Positions 1 to 12,474 of a stretch of 64,000 bases of DNA are shown here, piece after piece; the stretch's first letter is position 1, and every line of letters starts with the position of its first letter. Position numbers and translations under genes: made by a program. The notes beneath the pieces were generated by a model, which saw only the letters and a list, made by a program, of their open reading frames with translations, did not search any database and was not told where the DNA came from. Source of the stretch: Papilionanthe hookeriana x Papilionanthe teres. Taxonomy: Eukaryota > Streptophyta > Magnoliopsida > Asparagales > Orchidaceae. The stretch lies in assembly GCA_022702705.1 (NCBI GenBank), contig CM040423.1, positions 39,164,392-39,228,391 on the forward strand, given 5' to 3'.

Positions 1-423
1 GAGCGGGGAACGAAGAGAAAGTGTCTGAATTCTTGAGGAGAAGCAGCAGCTCTACATCACCGCCAACTACCGTCGATCAACGCCGATAACCGTCGACCAC
101 TGCTGATTGTCGTGGACCATCGTCGATCGCTGTGGACTACCGCAGATTGTCGTCGACCACCATCAACCAGACACCGTCAGTCGACGTTGTAGTCTAAAAC
201 ATAAAGTTGTCATTTCCCGTATGTGGGACAAGAGATTTCCGTAAACGTCAATCAATAGTGGATTCTCACCATTGGGCTAGGCCCCGTGGTTTTTCCTTTT
301 ACGGGTTTTCCACGTAAAAATTTTGGAGTCACTGCTTGTTTCCTTTTTATTTGTGTGTGTGCTGAATTCTCATACGACGCTAAGATAATAATTTGTTATT
401 CTACTGCCGTGAATTTTCTAACA
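1..423 (+). mobile_element. Truncated 3' part of a copia-like LTR
   Basis: The stretch around 255-330 (GGGCTAGGCCCCGTGG, then a pyrimidine run and TTTTCCACGTAAAAATTTTGG) resembles the R/U5 region of plant Ty1/copia LTRs. The sequence then runs to a CA end at 422-423 (CTAACA). The left part is cut off by the window edge, so solo LTR and full element cannot be told apart. Positions 60-185 hold a degenerate GTCGACCA/GTCGATC-rich repeat. The assignment rests on recalled LTR features, not on a paired LTR. Confidence 0.5.
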
Positions 424-853
424 TGCATCAATTAGATTTTACCTGATTCTAATAGTAGGTTATATATATATCGTATGGTCTTAAAGTGACTGTCCAAACA
501 CCACTAATGAAATGGCGATCCAAGCAAAGCATTTGGATCCGGATTAAAGGAAAGTGAGCATTCAATGAAGAGTCATCAAAATCGAGTCGTTAAAGTCAAA
601 TCATTGGAAGGCTATTATAAAAAACAGGATGTTTCATTCTCCTCATCCAATCGATTCAATGGGAAGTTGACTTTTGGAACTTGAAAGGCCAAAATTCTTT
701 GATAGGCCCAAAAGCATCATTTTATTATAATATAGACATTATAAATAGAAAAAAATAAATTTAATGCAGGTCAATGGAAAAATCAGAAGACCTTCAATAC
801 AATTGTTTTCTTTATGCTCTTTCTCTCTCTCATATCTTCTTATTCCTCAAAGA
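424..853. other. AT-rich intergenic, nothing recognised
   Basis: No coding frame, tRNA or repeat pair was recognised between the LTR end and the tandem duplication. CTTTCTCTCTCTC near 820 is a simple pyrimidine run. Confidence 0.4.
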
Positions 854-1656
854 GACAAATATGAGTTCAACATATATATACATATATTGAATCTTTTTGA
901 GATGTAAGATCTTTGTATTATTAGTGAGTGCATACAATTCTGTAAAAACTTTGTATCGTAAAGAGAGAATGAAAAAGAGAAAGAGATCTCATCTAAAATA
1001 ATTACCATAACACGTGTCATACTACATTACACCCTTCCATAGTGTCTTGATGAAAAGACCACAATGTAGGTTTTAAGTGTTGCCAGTACGACGCCTATCC
1101 TTGGTGTCTGGGCAAGAATATCAAGTTCCAAGTGTCGAGCGGCGTCTTTAATAATGGATTGAATGATGCCCTTACTAGTTAAGTTGAGCATCTTGGATAT
1201 CTGCCCTCACACAGGTGGACTTGGCCCTTACTAGTTAAGTTGATACAAATGTGGGTTCAACACACACACACACAAATATATATATATATATATAATGTTT
1301 TTGAGATATAGGATCTCGTATATTTAGTGAGTGCATTCAATCCTAAACCTTGCATCATAAAGTGAGAATGAAAGAGAGAGAGATCTCATCCTCTCCTTTT
1401 CCTTTGGCTATTATACACAATGGGGAAGACTATAAAATAATTAACATAACACATGTCATACTATATGACATCCTTCCGTTGTGTCTTGATGAAAAGACCG
1501 TAGTTGCCGGTACGACGCCAATTCCTGGTGTCCAGGCAAGAAAATCAAGTTTCAAGTGTCGAGCAGCGTCTTTAATAATGGATTGATAGATGTCCTTACT
1601 AGTTATATTGACCATCTCCGACAGCTACCGTCACACAGGTGGACTAGACCTTGATA
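854..1656. repeat. Direct tandem duplication of a ~400 bp unit
   Basis: Copy 1 (about 854-1246) and copy 2 (about 1250-1656) share the same order of blocks: GAGTTCAACA/GGGTTCAACA, a TA/CA run, TTTTTGAGATRTARGATCT, TTAGTGAGTGCAT, GAGATCTCATC, GTGTCTTGATGAAAAGACC, AGTACGACGCC/GGTACGACGCC, AGTGTCGAGC, GCGTCTTTAATAATGGATTGA and CACACAGGTGGACT. The copies have drifted, with many substitutions and small indels. The unit is not recognised. The short frames inside lack coding character. Confidence 0.8.
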
Positions 1657-1895
1657 TTAAGCGTAATTATTACAATCAAATCGGTAGGTGAGCTCGATTC
1701 AATCATTTCAACAGGTGAGTTCGGTTCATATAATTTAACAGGTGAGCTCAATTCTATCATTTAATTCAATGGGCTTGATATTCTGTATACACACACACAC
1801 ACACACACATAAACACATTAACTTAGCTAATTTATAAAACAAAAAAGCCGATTTGATTGAATGCATAATGAAGGGCGGGTAGAGGTCTCCTTCTA
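1657..1895. other. Short direct repeats and a (CA)n run
   Basis: Three spaced copies of a ~30 bp motif (AGGTGAGCTCGATTCAATCATTT and variants) lie at about 1686-1770. An (AC)n microsatellite follows at about 1790-1810. No gene is visible. Confidence 0.5.
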
Positions 1896-3942
1896 AGGGT
1901 GTGTTTGGGAGAGCGTTTTACAGCGGCGGCGTTTTTAAAAACGCCGCCCTACTGTTTGAATAACGCAATCGGGCGGACGTGGGCGGGCGTGATTTTAATT
2001 TCTGCGAAAGAATCCGATCGCAGGGTGACCCCCGCGATCCCCAGCGTTCCGCTCCTAATTTCCTCACTTGCCCTTCGCGAGCCCTCACGCAAAACCTAGA
2101 CTTCCCTCCTCGCGCGGCCTCTCCCCAAATCGCGAACACCGCCTCCTCCTCTGGTTCGCTCGCCGGTGACCGATTCTTCCTACAATCTGCCGGCGCCGAA
2201 GGCCCCTTCCAGCCTTTCTTCTTCACGCGATCTCTCCGTCAGATCCTTACTGTTGGCGAGGGTTTCGGGGGAAGGAGAAGGTCACTGTAGGCTCCTATTC
2301 TTCCTTTTTTTTGCATTATTTTCCTTTTTTTTTTGCTACCTTGTCTTACCGAGTTGGATCTGTTTCTTCTTGCAATGCGAAAGATTGAATGGTATGATTG
2401 AGATAAGATGTGCATATTATTGACTTCTTGGAGTAATTAGCTATGTTCTCATGTCTAAATTTTTACATTCACATACATGCCACTCAGCTCTTATATATTT
2501 ACATATACAACAACCAAACTTCAACATCTACATATATGCCACTGGAATTTCAAATGGCTGTTTTCTCCTGTGTATTTATGCCGATTTGAAAGGTTTTAAG
2601 AGCTGTTTGCTGCTTTTTATTCTTGATGATTTTTGGAGAGGGATTTTAAACCTATTGTTCCGTTCTTTGCAATATTTGAGGCCACGAAAGCCTCTGAATT
2701 TTTCCAAGTTCAGAACAATAATAATAATAATAAAGATAATAATATTATGATAAATATATAACATACCCCTTAACACACTGTTAAGGTGGCATAGTTCTAG
2801 AGATTGAAGTTTGGATGTTAGACTTGTAGATCCTTACGAATTGAGTGTTACATGTATATATCTTCTTTCATGCATTGTTGACATCTGATTGCTTTTCGAA
2901 TTCCTATTATGATTGGTTGTCACTAAGGTTTTAACTCCAATTACAAGCTACCTGCATTTTTTGAGTTTTGGTAAGGCATCAACAATATGAGTGTTTTGTT
3001 TGCTGTTTCTTTCTACCTGCTTGCATAAGAGCATGTTTCATATTTGTTCATAGTTTGTTGTTGATTCAGAATCTGTTGGGAGGCCTGTTTGCATGCATTT
3101 TTTCCGTAGTTGTTGTGATGCGATTTTGGGAAATGTTTGGGACTTTTTTAGCCTACATTTTGGTCTGCGGTTTGGTCCTGTTGTGGATTGTTAAGCTGTA
3201 GCTTTTTGGTTTACAGTTTTTGTATGGTTTTGGTGATTCCCGGGCTACAATTTTGGCATGTTTTGGTAGATTCTGGGTTGCATCTTAGGGTCACTTACAC
3301 ATGCCATTCCATTGCTATACATACCATTCAGCTCTTACGGGTTGGTTTAGTTCCACTTGGCCTAGAAATTTGCCCCAACTCTGTTTGGATATAATAATTT
3401 TTGCTGCTTCTTAAAAAATTTGAGCGGTGGAATTGAGCTTTTGAGAATTTTAGAATGTGCTTCCTGAGGAAAACTGTTGATTGAATTTTGATTTGCATGT
3501 ATATCTTGCAAATCTTATGTATTTACATTTCTAAGACGCAAAATTTGATTTTTGTGTTGGCACCGAAGATTGTCATTCATTTATGTTTGACTAGTATGTG
3601 GCATATAAAGTCAAATGTCATACAATTTTTTAAAATATCATACAATTTTTTATTTAATTTCATTTAGAAAAATAATAAATTCTGATGCACAGATTATTTA
3701 TTTAATTAAAAAAATTTATAAATAAGTTCGTTTAGAAAACGCACTAACAAAACAATTAAACGAACTTATTCGAACGAAGTATGAATGGTCGATTTTTCGA
3801 GATCAATTGTTTTCCAAACGCTATGACCAAACAATCGACAGAACTTATCCAGGATCGAGTTGATCATCAGCAGATTATCAGGATAATCTGCTTATCAGCA
3901 GAAGCTGGATAATCTGCAGCTGCACCAAACAGACCCTAAAGC
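1896..3942. mobile_element. Candidate non-autonomous TIR element with captured GC-rich leader
   Basis: The left end AAGGGTGTGTTTGGG and the right end CCAAACAGACCCTAA are imperfect inverted repeats of the type seen at hAT-like plant MITEs. The same end type recurs near 5500, 27740 and 59515. The right 110 bp also has internal foldback (GCAGATTATC and GATAATCTGC repeats). Between them lie a GC-rich leader-like segment and MITE-A fragments near 2460-2535. No clean 8 bp target duplication was found, so the true boundaries could differ or two elements could abut. Confidence 0.35.
1930..2300 (+). other. GC-rich 5'-leader-like segment without a coding exon
   Basis: This is a CpG- and pyrimidine-rich block (CCTCCTCGCGCGGCC, CCGCCTCCTCCTCTGG, CTCCGTCAGATCC) with the composition of a plant promoter-proximal region or 5' UTR. 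It contrasts sharply with the AT-rich flanks. No frame longer than about 100 codons in it looks like a known protein, and no exon follows. It is probably a captured or orphaned leader fragment. Confidence 0.4.
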
Positions 3943-4221
3943 TGTTCGAATGCAGACAAAGTTTAGGTAATCCTGGACTGCTGACGTGGCTGGCTGGAGA
4001 TAGCTGAGTGCTGACGTGGAGCCCTCACAGTGGCTTTAGGCGGTCCATTATCTAGAAGGAATAATGTAGACTAGAGGGGAGAAGAAGCACGTGTTTGTAC
4101 CATTCACTCATCTACTACAGCCACAGGTGGATCCCTCCTACAGCATTTAGCGTTCGTAACTTAGTCAAAATACCTTACAAATCTGTCCCCTAATGAGTAG
4201 GAAATTGACTAAAAATAGCAT
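3943..4221. other. Unassigned intergenic sequence
   Basis: No coding potential seen. CTGACGTGG occurs twice (about 3981 and 4012), giving a short direct repeat. Confidence 0.3.
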
Positions 4222-4434
4222 GATTTACATACATACCCCTCAATTCCATATGTATTTACATATCCAACACCTAATTTTTCCATTTTTTTTGCATACTTAC
4301 CAACTCACCCACGCATGAAAACATGTATTTCACTTTTAAAAGTTAGAATAGTGATATTTGAGTATAAATGTAAAAGGAAAAGTTTGGGTGTTAGATATGT
4401 AAATATATAGAAATTGGGGGGTATGTATGTAAAT
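4222..4434. mobile_element. MITE-A copy, both ends present
   Basis: This foldback element of about 213 bp starts GATTTACATACATACCCC and ends with the near complement GGGGGTATGTATGTAAA. The terminal inverted repeat is about 65 bp and includes TATTTACATATCCAACACC against GGTGTTAGATATGTAAATA. The centre contains the ACGCATGAAAACATGTATTTCAC motif found in the other copies. TGA flanks both sides of the TTTACAT...GTAAA core, which could be a 3 bp target duplication, but other copies do not show it consistently. There is no coding capacity. Confidence 0.75.
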
Positions 4435-5374
4435 GACTCTTAAAAATAAACTCGAAGATTTTGCTACTAAAAATAAATTTTGCCAAAAAAAGAAAAAAAA
4501 AATGTAACTCCTTTTGGATTATAAGTTCATTCTTTCTTTGTTTGATATGTATTTAATGCTTATAATTTAGGGCATTATAGTGGACCACTCGGAGAAAGAG
4601 CTTAAATATATAAAAATATGAAATTTTCTAACTTTTTTATGTGAGATAAAATATCAAATCAAAAGGAATATAAAATCCTTACAAAAGCAAAGATATCTCA
4701 CTCGAAGAAAGATTAGAACTCCATTTTTTGCACATCAATTTTTGGATTATATAGCACCTTAATATTTAGGTTATGGTTTTGAAAGAAAGTGATGTGGCTA
4801 TAAAAAAGATTTAGACAGATAAATGATTGGATTTAAGTGGAGTCGAGCGATTATTTATGTTATGTATAATTTGGCTTGGATTTGGTTTAAGAGTGGCGAA
4901 AGGTGTGATATTGTCTGGAAGAATTGTGTGGAACGTGTGAGAGTGGTGGGTTGGGAAGTGGCTAAACCTGTGACGGATATTTGTTTGGATCTGTGATGTG
5001 GAAACTAGCGTTATAGGCGAATGAATGAGATTAAAATCTTGTAGCGGTAGACAATTTTATGACTTTCTTGATCACAAACTAATTATCCAAATGCTTTGGC
5101 ATTTATTTAGGCTTGAAATTTTGGCTATTAATTGCATTGTATTGATCCATAAAAGCTATATAAAAAGCACTCAAGAGAAGAGGGCAAACCCCTCTCTTAC
5201 TTCGTTTCTTAACCCTAGTTAAGTGAAGATTATTTTTACAATAAATTTTACAAGAATCTATTTTTTTAACCCACTTCTCTTGCCCTCGTGGCTGATCTGT
5301 TAATTCTTGTCTTTTTTGACTTGGCAAATCTTGCAACGCATATTTATATACTTGAAATGATGGGCAAAAATTAT

Positions 5375-5438
<64 letters not shown>

Positions 5439-5492
5439 GCAAGCATGATTAAATTTAAGGTTAAGGTAGTCATCAGATCTTAAGAAGAACGA
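4435..5492. other. AT-rich intergenic with a long (TA)n tract
   Basis: No gene seen. A (TA)n microsatellite covers about 5378-5435. Short frames near 5025-5336 have no recognisable motif. Confidence 0.5.
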
Positions 5493-5735
5493 TCGCTATG
5501 AGTGTTTGGGGAAGCTGCAGTTTATTAAAAAGTAGTTATGAAGCGAAAGAATAATTTAATGTTAAAAAAACTGCTGTTGTGATTACAATATTTTATTATT
5601 ATTATTATTATTATTTTAATGTAGAGATGACACTTAGAAAGTTGCCACCGCACCTAGTCGGGAATGATGAAAAAATGCATATTTCAACTAACTGTCAAAA
5701 TGCAAGTTACCCAAACAGACAATATTGCGGTGCGG
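5493..5735. mobile_element. hAT-like foldback relic
   Basis: The left end GTGTTTGGGGAAGCTGCAG and the right end TTACCCAAACAGAC have the same character as the elements at 27736 and 59513 (a TTTGGGG core plus a purine-rich GCAGCT block). GTTGCCACCGCACC near 5641 resembles the internal CACCGTACCT motif of the 27.7 kb copy. No coding capacity. Confidence 0.4.
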
Positions 5736-6222
5736 TGTCGCACTGCCCAACATTACATCCCTAAACATAAAAGCTATGCACTTATTTGCAAACATAATGG
5801 TTGAATGTGTTGTTTCTCGTGGTAAAGTCGCTGGTTCGAGCCGCTCGAACCACCAATCAAAAACAATCGAGATGTTAAAGTCTTATTGTATCTTACTCTT
5901 TGGGCTTCTCTCTAGAAAAGAAAAAAAGAAATAGACATGTAAAAAGTAAAATTTAGGTATAGAAATGTAAATATGCAGAGAGATCAACCCTACCATTAAT
6001 TTACATATGATAGCTAAAAGTGATGGCAATCAGATCAAATTGTAATTTAATAATTTTATGTGTGAGGAAGCATCTACAATAAGACAAAGCGTGACAATCG
6101 TAGCATGAGCCCCGGCGGTCTCGTATGCCCCAAAATAAAAATAATTTCAAAAATACATCTAGATGTTTTTGACAGGAATATAATATTGAGTCAAATTCGA
6201 GGGAGTATAGATCTTCAGAAAG
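5736..6222. other. Intergenic with a tRNA-like B-box palindrome and MITE-A fragment
   Basis: GGTTCGAGCCGCTCGAACC at about 5832-5850 is a perfect short palindrome that also contains a tRNA B-box-like core. No acceptor stem or A box lies in the right place, so it is not called a tRNA. At about 5936-5975 (CATGTAAAAAGTAAAATTTAGG...GAAATGTAAATATG) there is a decayed MITE-A half. Confidence 0.35.
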
Positions 6223-6332
6223 TTTTACATACATACCACTCAATTCTTAACTATTTTCATATCTACACCTAAACTTCAATTTTTACATATATGCCCCCTG
6301 AAATAACGTCAACGTGATCTGGAAGGTTTTAA

Positions 6333-6816
6333 TGTTAGAAATTTTCTTTAGATTTTCCAAATAGATTTTGATCGAATCAAAATCTCTTAGAAATGGCAGA
6401 AATCTTTCGTTCACGTTCAAATCGATGAGAAAAGCCGAATCGATACGATAGCGGAAGCGTACTCGAATCCATTTGATCGATTCAAGTGATGATCTTCCAA
6501 TCTGCAATTTATCCGGAGTTTTCCTTAGTTTCTTTCTTTGATGGGGAACAAGAGAATTTTAAAAGTATTCGGATCGGGGACCATTACACTTCGTATTTAT
6601 TGTAACCAACCCAGTGATTACTGAAGGATCGTTTAATTCCGATTCCGCCCTCATTAAATTGGAATTTGCTTCTTATAGTATCCACACTTATAATTTCATG
6701 ACAAATGTGCCTAAAGTCATAAACTTTATTATTAATTAGACCACAATAATTTTGACTTATTAAATAATGACCCAACACATTTATTAATTACATTGTAGTC
6801 CATAAATTATCCAACA
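6333..6816 (-). repeat. copia-0 3' LTR
   Basis: This is the left-hand LTR on the plus strand and the 3' LTR of the minus-strand element. It is bounded by TG...CA, with TTTAA directly outside and the polypurine tract complement (ATCTCCCACTC) directly inside. Confidence 0.9.
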
Positions 6817-7276
6817 ATCTCCCACTCGACTATATATGTAAAAATAAATGTGTCAACCTTAGCCGCTCAAAAATTTGTTGTCATTATTATAAAGCGCACA
6901 TTACAATACGGTCCATTAATCGTATCGATATAGGATCAAAGCAGCTTTTCATTGTATTTGTCACAACTAAACCCATCAATGGTCACATATATTAATATAA
7001 TCAAATGACATAGATCAATCATAAATGTGTGGAATGAAAATTACATGCAAGGTGGTCAGTTCATGTCAATTTTCAACTGGTCCTACTTTACTTAAGTGAG
7101 ATCAAACTTTAACTATATAGAGTGTACTGAACTGAATAAAATATCATATTTTTGATCAGAAAATATCCAAATATGTTTTGTACACAAAATAAAACATAGA
7201 GCTAAAATATAAGTTAACAAACTTCCACTGAATCTAAATTTCCTCAAGCTTTATAACACCCATATGAGCGGTATGC

Positions 7277-10200
7277 TCATGAAAGACTGTGTATCGGACC
7301 CTTTGTAAGGGGGTCCGCAATCATGGAGTTTGTTCCAATATGCTCTATGCAAATCCGGCCACTCAGTATTCTTTCCTTCACAACAAGAAATTTGATGTCA
7401 ATATGCTTTGACTTGGATGAACTCCCGTTGTTATTGGAATACAATACTACCGATTTATTGTCACAAAATAACTTTAGTGGTCTTTCAATCCCTTCCATAA
7501 TGCGCAACTGAGTGACAAAATTTCTCAATGATATGTCATGGTTGGCTGCCTCATAACATGCTACATATTCTGTTGTCATAGTGGATGAAGCTATTAGTGT
7601 TTGTTTTGCACTTCTCCGGGATATAGCTCCACCACTTAACAAAAATATGTAGCTTGATGTGGATCTTCTACTGTCTTGGCATCCAGCAAAATCGGAGTCA
7701 GAATACCCAATGATCTCCAAATGATCTGATCTCCTATATGTAAGCATGTAATCTTTTGTTCTCCTTAAGTACCTCATAACCCTTTTGGCTGCTTTCCAAT
7801 GATCCATTCTTGGGTTACTTAAGTATCTGCCTAAAACTCCAACAATGTACGCAATATCTGGCTACGTACAAACTTGAGCATACATAAGACTCCCTACTGT
7901 TGAAGCATAGGGAATCTTTTGCATTTCCTGAATCTCAAGGTTTCCTTTTGGGCACTGATTGAGACTGAACTTGTCTCCTTTAGCGACAGGGGTGTCAATT
8001 GGTCTACAATTCTGCATGTCATATCTTTTAAGCACTTTATCAATATAGCCTCTTTGTGATAATCCAAGAATACATTGAGAACGATCTCGGTGAATTTGAA
8101 TTCCTAAAACAAATGAGGCATCACCAAGATCTTTCATCTCAAAATTATTTGATAGAAATCTTTTGGTTTCTGCAACATGCCTATATCATTTGTGATGACG
8201 AGTATGTCATCCACATACAAAATCGGATAAATATGTTTTATCCCATCGAATTTATGATACACACAATCATCAATTGCATTCATTTCAAAACCAAATGAAA
8301 GAATCACTTGATGAAATTTGTGATACCATTGACGGGAAGCTTGTTTGAGCCCATAAATGGATTTCATCGGTTCTGCAAACCATATTCTTTGGGTCTCCTA
8401 TTATAAAGTTTTTTGGTTGCACCATATAGATCGTTTCATCAATGTCTCCATTGAGAAATGCGGTCTTGACATCCATTTGATGTAGCTCCATATCATAATG
8501 AGCAACAAGTGCCATGATTACTCTAAAAGAGTCCTTTGTTGAAACTGGAGAAAAGGTCTCTTTATAGTCGATCCCTTCCTTTTGAGTAAAGCCTTTAGCT
8601 ACAAGACGAGCTTTATGTCTTTCCACATTGCCTTTTGAATCCCTTTTAGTTTTAAAAATCCATTTACAACCAATGTGTTTCTTTCCTTCGGCAATGGAAC
8701 AAGTTCCCAAACTTTATTGTCTTGCATGAGACTTATACTCCTCATTCATTGCTTTGATCCATTTTTCCGAATTGGAACTTTGCATAGTTTGATGAAAGTT
8801 GATAGGATCATCTTCCATCGTGCTAATATTTTCCTCATGTTCTCGAAGAAATACAATATAATCATCCGAAATAACATTTCTTCTTTCCACTAGTGGATCG
8901 TCGCAAAAGCACTTGCTCTTGAACTTGTTCTTGAGGTTGTTGAATTTGTTCCTCGAGGGTTCTTGATTTGCAACTTGATCAATGTCGGGAGTAAGATCCC
9001 GATCATTATCAAAAGCAATTACGGGAATAGGAACCAATTCCTCTTCAACAAGAGTAGTATAGTCGATTCCTCCTCAAAGACAAAGTCTCTAACTCTGATT
9101 TCTCCCCCAAATTCAATATCCTCAAAGAACACTGCAGGTTCCGTTTCAAAATTATCTTTAATTTGGAATCATAAAACTTGAAACCCCTAGATCGCTCCGA
9201 ATAACCAACAAAGTAGGCACTTCTTGTTTTAGGATCTAACTTTTTCTCGAAGTGGCTTGTAAGGCCTTGCCTCAGTTGAGCGACCCCAAACATGAAAATG
9301 CTTTAAGCTGGGTTTTCGCCCGTCCAAAGCTCATAAGGTGTAATTGCAGTTGCTTTAGTTGGTACTCTATTTAGAATGTAGATCGCTCGTCTTGAGTGCT
9401 TCTCCCCAGAGTGAATTTGGTAAGTTAGAATGACTGATCATACTTCTTACCATGTCTTTAAGAGTGCGATTTCGTCTTTCAGCTACACCATTCATGCTAG
9501 GTGAACCTGGCATAGTGTATTGTGGGACAATTCCACACTCCTCTAGGAATTTAGCAAATGGTCCGGACGTTGTTCACTCGAACCGTCATATCTACCGTAG
9601 TATTCACCACCACGATCAGATTTGACTTTCTTTATTCTTTTGCTTAGTTGGTTTTCAACTTCGACTTTATAAGATTTGAACACGTCCAATACTTGGGACT
9701 TCTCATTAATAAGAAATAGGTATGCATATCTTGAATAATCATCTATGAATGATACAAAATATTGTTGACCATTCCAAGAAGTCATGAAAATGGTCCACAA
9801 ACATTCGTATGTATCAATTCTAAGACTTCAGTAGCTCTATATGCACCTAATTTCTTCCTTTTAGTCCGTTTTCCCTTAATGCATTCAATACGGACATCAA
9901 AGTCCGTAAAATCAATGGAATTTAGAATTCCATCCGACACAAGTCTTTCAACTCTATTTCTAGAGATGTGACCTAAAAGCTTGTGCCATAATGCTCCTGA
10001 ATTTTCATTATTAATTTTTTCGCTTAGTACCTCGTGATTCTACATTCAGAGTTTCATTATAAGAAGCAACAGTATCAAGCAAATAAAGATTGTCATATAC
10101 CACTAGAGAACCAGTTCCAACAATATTGGAATTAATAGATAAACTGAAACAACTGTTTTGAAATGAATAACAATAACCTAATTTGTCCAAACAACAAACA

Positions 10201-11310
10201 AAAACCAAATTCCGTCTAAATGACGGTACAACAAAAGTATCTATCAAATCCAAATAGTAACCAATACATAATAACAATCTAAAATGCCCAATTGCTTCCA
10301 CTTCTACCGATTTTCCATCTCCCACATAAATGCATCTTTCAGCATCATTTGGTTTTCGGTAGCTCAGGCGACCCTGCATTGAAACACTTATGTTAGTAGT
10401 AGCACCGCAGTCTAACCACCAAGTGTTTCGAAGCACTGAAGCCAAATTTACCTCGAACGGACCAACGTTAGAAATGTACCTTTCTTTACACGCCAAGCAT
10501 GATATTTAGCACATTCCTTCTTCGATGTCCTTCTTTGTTGCAAAAGAAACAACTGATATTTTCCGAATTTTGAGCTTTATATTGTTTCTTTTGAGAAGGA
10601 CCCTTACTTTTAGCGAGCTTCATTCTTTCTTTTAGAGCCCCTTTCCTTAGAGGTGTTTACCGGATGAGCACTTTCGGTCTTTCCTTGCTTCAACCTTTCT
10701 TCCTCTCGCACACAATGAGAAATAAGTCGATTAAGAGTCCATTTCTCCTTTTGCATATTATAGCCGACCGTAAATTGACTAAACTGTGGAGGAAGAGAAA
10801 TAAGAACTAAATGTACGAGTAAGTCATCCGTCAACTCGAGATTTAGTTTCTTTAATTTTGAAGCAATATTAGACATCTCCATGATGTAATCCTTATATTT
10901 TCCTTGCCTCCGAACTTCATTGAAATCGGCTTCTTTAAAAGAATACCGGTTTCAGGCCTTATCGCTCTTTCGAAAGCGTTTCTCAATTTCACGAGGAAAA
11001 TTGCAGCATCGATGATCTCGGTAGACACCGCACCTCTAAAGGCCTCGGGTATGCCGCGCTTTATGATCATTAGACTCGAGCGATTAGAACGGTCCCACTT
11101 CTCGAAGTTCCTCCTATCCTCGGAGGAACTTGCATCCGTAAGAGGAGCGGGCTTTTCTATTCTTAATGCTTAGATCTAGATCCATGCAGCGCAAGAACAA
11201 TGAGAATGTTCTCTTTCCAATCCTTAAAACTATCACCCTTAAGGATTGGAACCGAATTGAGATTAGCAGATACATTAGCAACAACTGAAAAATGAACAAA
11301 AGATTTAATT
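7277..11310 (-). pseudogene. Decayed gag-pol of copia-0
   Basis: Recognisable blocks on the minus strand run as follows. Gag (about 11310-10610) includes LVLISLPPQFSQF. A broken CCHC knuckle (CFFCNKEGH) lies near 10550. Protease (about 10496-10010) has the active-site WWLDCGATTNIS, with Cys for the usual Ser. Integrase-core pieces (9800-9543, 9293-9045) include FVSFIDDYSRYAYLFL and SDRGGEYYG. Reverse transcriptase (8710-7862) includes HKARLVAKGFTQKEGIDY, QMDVKTAFLNGD and the catalytic YVDDI near 8215. RNase H (7807-7277) includes YSDSDFAGC and ends DPLTKG. Several frameshifts and stops separate the blocks. Copia-type polyproteins are normally one frame of roughly 1,300 residues. Confidence 0.88.
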
Positions 11311-12059
11311 AATAAAATGTTTAAATTCAATTAATGGTAAATCTCATCTCAAGACACCTAATGCAACATTAATATCAAGTCTTTGGACAGTAATATTAAC
11401 TTCTAGTGGTAATCTTGTTGTAATGATCAAACATTAACAATAACGTATATCAAGTAATAAATCTATCTTGGATCGATTTATTACTTATATATAATTCCTT
11501 ATAATTGTTACATGTTTACTATCACGAAGTGTGTATGCGAGTTCGACAAGTATTAATTTTCCTTTCGGCCAATTAATACTCGCATGAACCTACATACACA
11601 CAACATCCATCATTCGTCGGAACTATCTACACATGAGAGGTCACTTTGCAACATCATGCTTCAATAAGTTCATTAAAAATGATGGACAATTTTAAAATAC
11701 CATTTATTCGAATTTAATTTAAACTTTAATTTAATTTTATAAAATCTTATATTTATAAATAATGAGCTAATTTATAAGCCTATAAAGCTCTATGATCTAC
11801 AAAACAATATTATTGATTTTATAAAATTAATCAATCCTAAAATTTACAATTAATTTACTCATTTTAAAATGAGTAAATTAATTAACTTATTTATTTAATC
11901 TAATCATTAAATTAAATGACTCATTTTACTTTCCAAATTAAAATGAGTTAATTAATGAGTAAATTAAAATTAAATTAAACAAAATAAAATAAAATCAAGA
12001 AAATCAATTTAAAACTAAACAAAATAAAATAAATTTGATTTGAATTGATTTTAATTTTC
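11311..12059 (-). other. AT-rich untranslated part of copia-0
   Basis: This is a non-coding AT-rich stretch between the start of gag and the GC-rich leader, with repeated AAATGAGTAAATTAA-type motifs near 11865-11960. No gene seen. Confidence 0.5.
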
Positions 12060-12300
12060 TGTTTTTTTTTTTTTTGCGGACCGGGTCCGTGGACCGGTTC
12101 CGTGGACCGGGTCCACGGAATGGTCCGTGGACCTGGTCCACGGACCGGTTCGCGAAGAGTTCCGCGAAACTGTTCGCGGTTCGCGAACTGAGGCGCCGCC
12201 CGGCGCCTCCTCCGGTGCCCCGTCCGGCGCCGCTCCTGCGGCGCCGATTTCGGCGCCATTTCCGGCGGCTCCCTTTCGCCGTTCGTTTTGATTTTCGCCG
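12060..12300 (-). repeat. GC-rich palindromic cluster in the copia-0 leader
   Basis: GGACCGG, GGTCCACGG and CCGTGGACC motifs alternate from about 12077 to 12150, followed by TTCGCGAA/GTTCGCGG and then GGCGCC repeats to about 12270. Nearly every 10 bp has a partner in inverted orientation nearby, so the leader RNA could form strong hairpins. The composition is far from the AT-rich sequence on both sides. Confidence 0.7.
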
Positions 12301-12474
12301 GATTTTGCTGCCGTCGGAGGACGCGCTACCGCACCCGCCGACGTCGCGGTCCCGTTGCGGCATTCCTTTCTCGTAATCCCGCCGCCGCAACCTTGCGGGC
12401 GAATCCTTCGCGAGTAAAGGCGAACGAAAGAGGAGGAATCTCAACAAGAATACGAACGGAGGCTCGATACCAAT

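Noticed and set aside
5832..5850. Possible tRNA from GGTTCGAGCC
   Set aside because: A B-box-like palindrome only. No A box, anticodon arm or acceptor stem.
12004..12447. Arg-rich frames of 94-147 codons
   Set aside because: They arise from the GC-rich palindromic leader of copia-0 and match no retroelement protein block.
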